Part shown: positions 13,776 to 14,255 of the stretch, in pieces
How positions within the stretch are numbered: the first letter of the stretch is position 1
How the letters are laid out: every line of letters starts with the position of its first letter
Origin: Actinomycetes bacterium
GTDB taxonomy: Bacteria > Actinomycetota > Actinomycetes > Actinomycetales > Cellulomonadaceae
Assembly (NCBI GenBank): GCA_023424135.1
Contig: JAFAEH010000343.1
Coordinates: forward strand, 1 to 14,255
Reading direction: 5' to 3'
DNA: 14,255 nt
Notes under the pieces: generated by a model
Database searches by the model: none
The model's input: the letters and a program-made list of their open reading frames with translations, nothing else
Told to the model about the DNA's origin: nothing
Translations under genes and position numbers: made by a program

Positions 13776-14255
13776 GTGCCCACGTCCACCGGTCCCGTGC
13801 CCGCCGCAGGTCGCGCGCGCCGCGTCCTGCAGGACGACCCACGTCCCACCTTCTTCACGTCGGCCATCGACGGCGCACCCGGCTGGGCGGTCGGTGCTCT
13901 CACGGCCGTGCAGGCCGCGGCGCTGTCGCTGCTGGCGCTCGCGCTGCCCGCGGTCGCGGTGTTCGTCGCGACGTCCGCGGACCCCGCGAACGCGGACGTG
14001 GCCTGGACGCGGGCCGTGGTCGTCGCCGCCCACCTGTGGCTGCTGGCGCACGGTGTGCCCGCGCACCTCGGCGGGGCGGTGGTCTCGGTCGTGCCGCTCG
14101 GGCTGACCGTGCTGGCCGCGTTCACGTGCTACGCGTCGGCGCGCCGCTCGGGGCAGGTCACGCGCGGCGCGGTCGCGAGCGCCGTCGGCGGCTACACGGT
14201 GATCGCCGGGCTCGTGGCGCTCGTCGCGGGCACCGGGACGGGCGGTCTGCTGCGC
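13776..14255 (+). CDS. PerM/DUF6350-like membrane protein (C-terminus cut by window edge)
   Basis: The 160 visible codons run off the right edge. After a 30-residue polar N-terminus come membrane helices at about 39-64, 78-92, 100-121 and 132-153. The stretch W-L-L-A-H-G-V-P-A-H-L-G-G (88-100) and the following V-V-P-L-G-L-T-V-L recall the actinobacterial DUF6350 family, which includes mycobacterial PerM, linked to cell division and envelope integrity. Context agrees: in Mycobacterium tuberculosis perM lies shortly after sucC-sucD and before purN-purH. The start GTG at 13776 is chosen because its frame stays open and encodes the helices. The ATG at 13768 is in a different frame. A GTG at residue 8 is an alternative. 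No symbol is given because assignment rests on the N-terminal third only. Confidence 0.75.
   Translation, partial: MPTSTGPVPAAGRARRVLQDDPRPTFFTSAIDGAPGWAVGALTAVQAAALSLLALALPAVAVFVATSADPANADVAWTRAVVVAAHLWLLAHGVPAHLGGAVVSVVPLGLTVLAAFTCYASARRSGQVTRGAVASAVGGYTVIAGLVALVAGTGTGGLLR

Noticed and set aside
12615..14066. A 483-codon minus-strand frame opposite sucD and the PerM-like gene.
   Set aside because: Low-complexity Asp/Arg/Gly composition without motifs, antisense to an unmistakable sucD.
13768..14106. A 112-codon plus-strand frame starting at an ATG near the PerM-like gene.
   Set aside because: It encodes a Pro/Arg/Cys/Ser-rich sequence with no helices, whereas the frame from GTG 13776 gives a clear multi-helix membrane protein that stays open to the window end.

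Overview
The window comes from a very high-GC Gram-positive bacterium of the Actinomycetota. GTG starts are frequent, third codon positions are almost always G or C, apparently leaderless starts are present, and the order sucC-sucD followed by a PerM/DUF6350-type membrane protein is the actinobacterial one. Protein style and gene content look most like Cellulomonas or a close relative; this is a judgement from memory, not a search result.

Left part (1-3185): an envelope-stress type signalling cassette. A PspC-domain membrane protein (reverse strand, cut by the left edge) is divergent from a histidine kinase that itself carries an N-terminal PspC domain. The kinase overlaps its NarL/LuxR-type response regulator by 4 bases. 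A small four-helix membrane protein follows behind its own promoter, which is covered by a perfect 12-bp palindrome.

Middle part (3230-5803): a complete UvrD/PcrA-type DNA helicase with all superfamily 1 motifs, a Gly/Ser-rich linker and a C-terminal RNA-polymerase-binding type domain.

Accessory centre (5808-11500, reverse strand): a two-gene unit, and the most interesting part of the window. A 1309-residue membrane NRPS-like enzyme has the architecture of epsilon-poly-L-lysine synthetase (adenylation, carrier protein, then six membrane helices alternating with three left-handed beta-helix type domains). It is followed by a cytosolic-type M1 zinc aminopeptidase whose ATG overlaps the synthetase stop by 4 bases. 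The adenylation pocket read by hand is D-A-E-S-I-G-T-V-V-K, close to a lysine code. The working model is a lysine homopolymer (or short isopeptide) synthetase with its own degrading peptidase. The 423-base gap before sucC holds a duplicated hairpin, two G-rich tracts and the likely sucC promoter.

Right part (11501-14255): sucC and sucD, the two subunits of succinyl-CoA synthetase, closed by a strong 16-bp hairpin, then the start of a PerM/DUF6350-like membrane protein cut by the right edge.

The synthetase-peptidase pair lies between housekeeping genes (helicase on one side, sucCD on the other), so it looks like a compact accessory insertion at a core-genome locus. No tRNA, rRNA, transposase or CRISPR array was seen.
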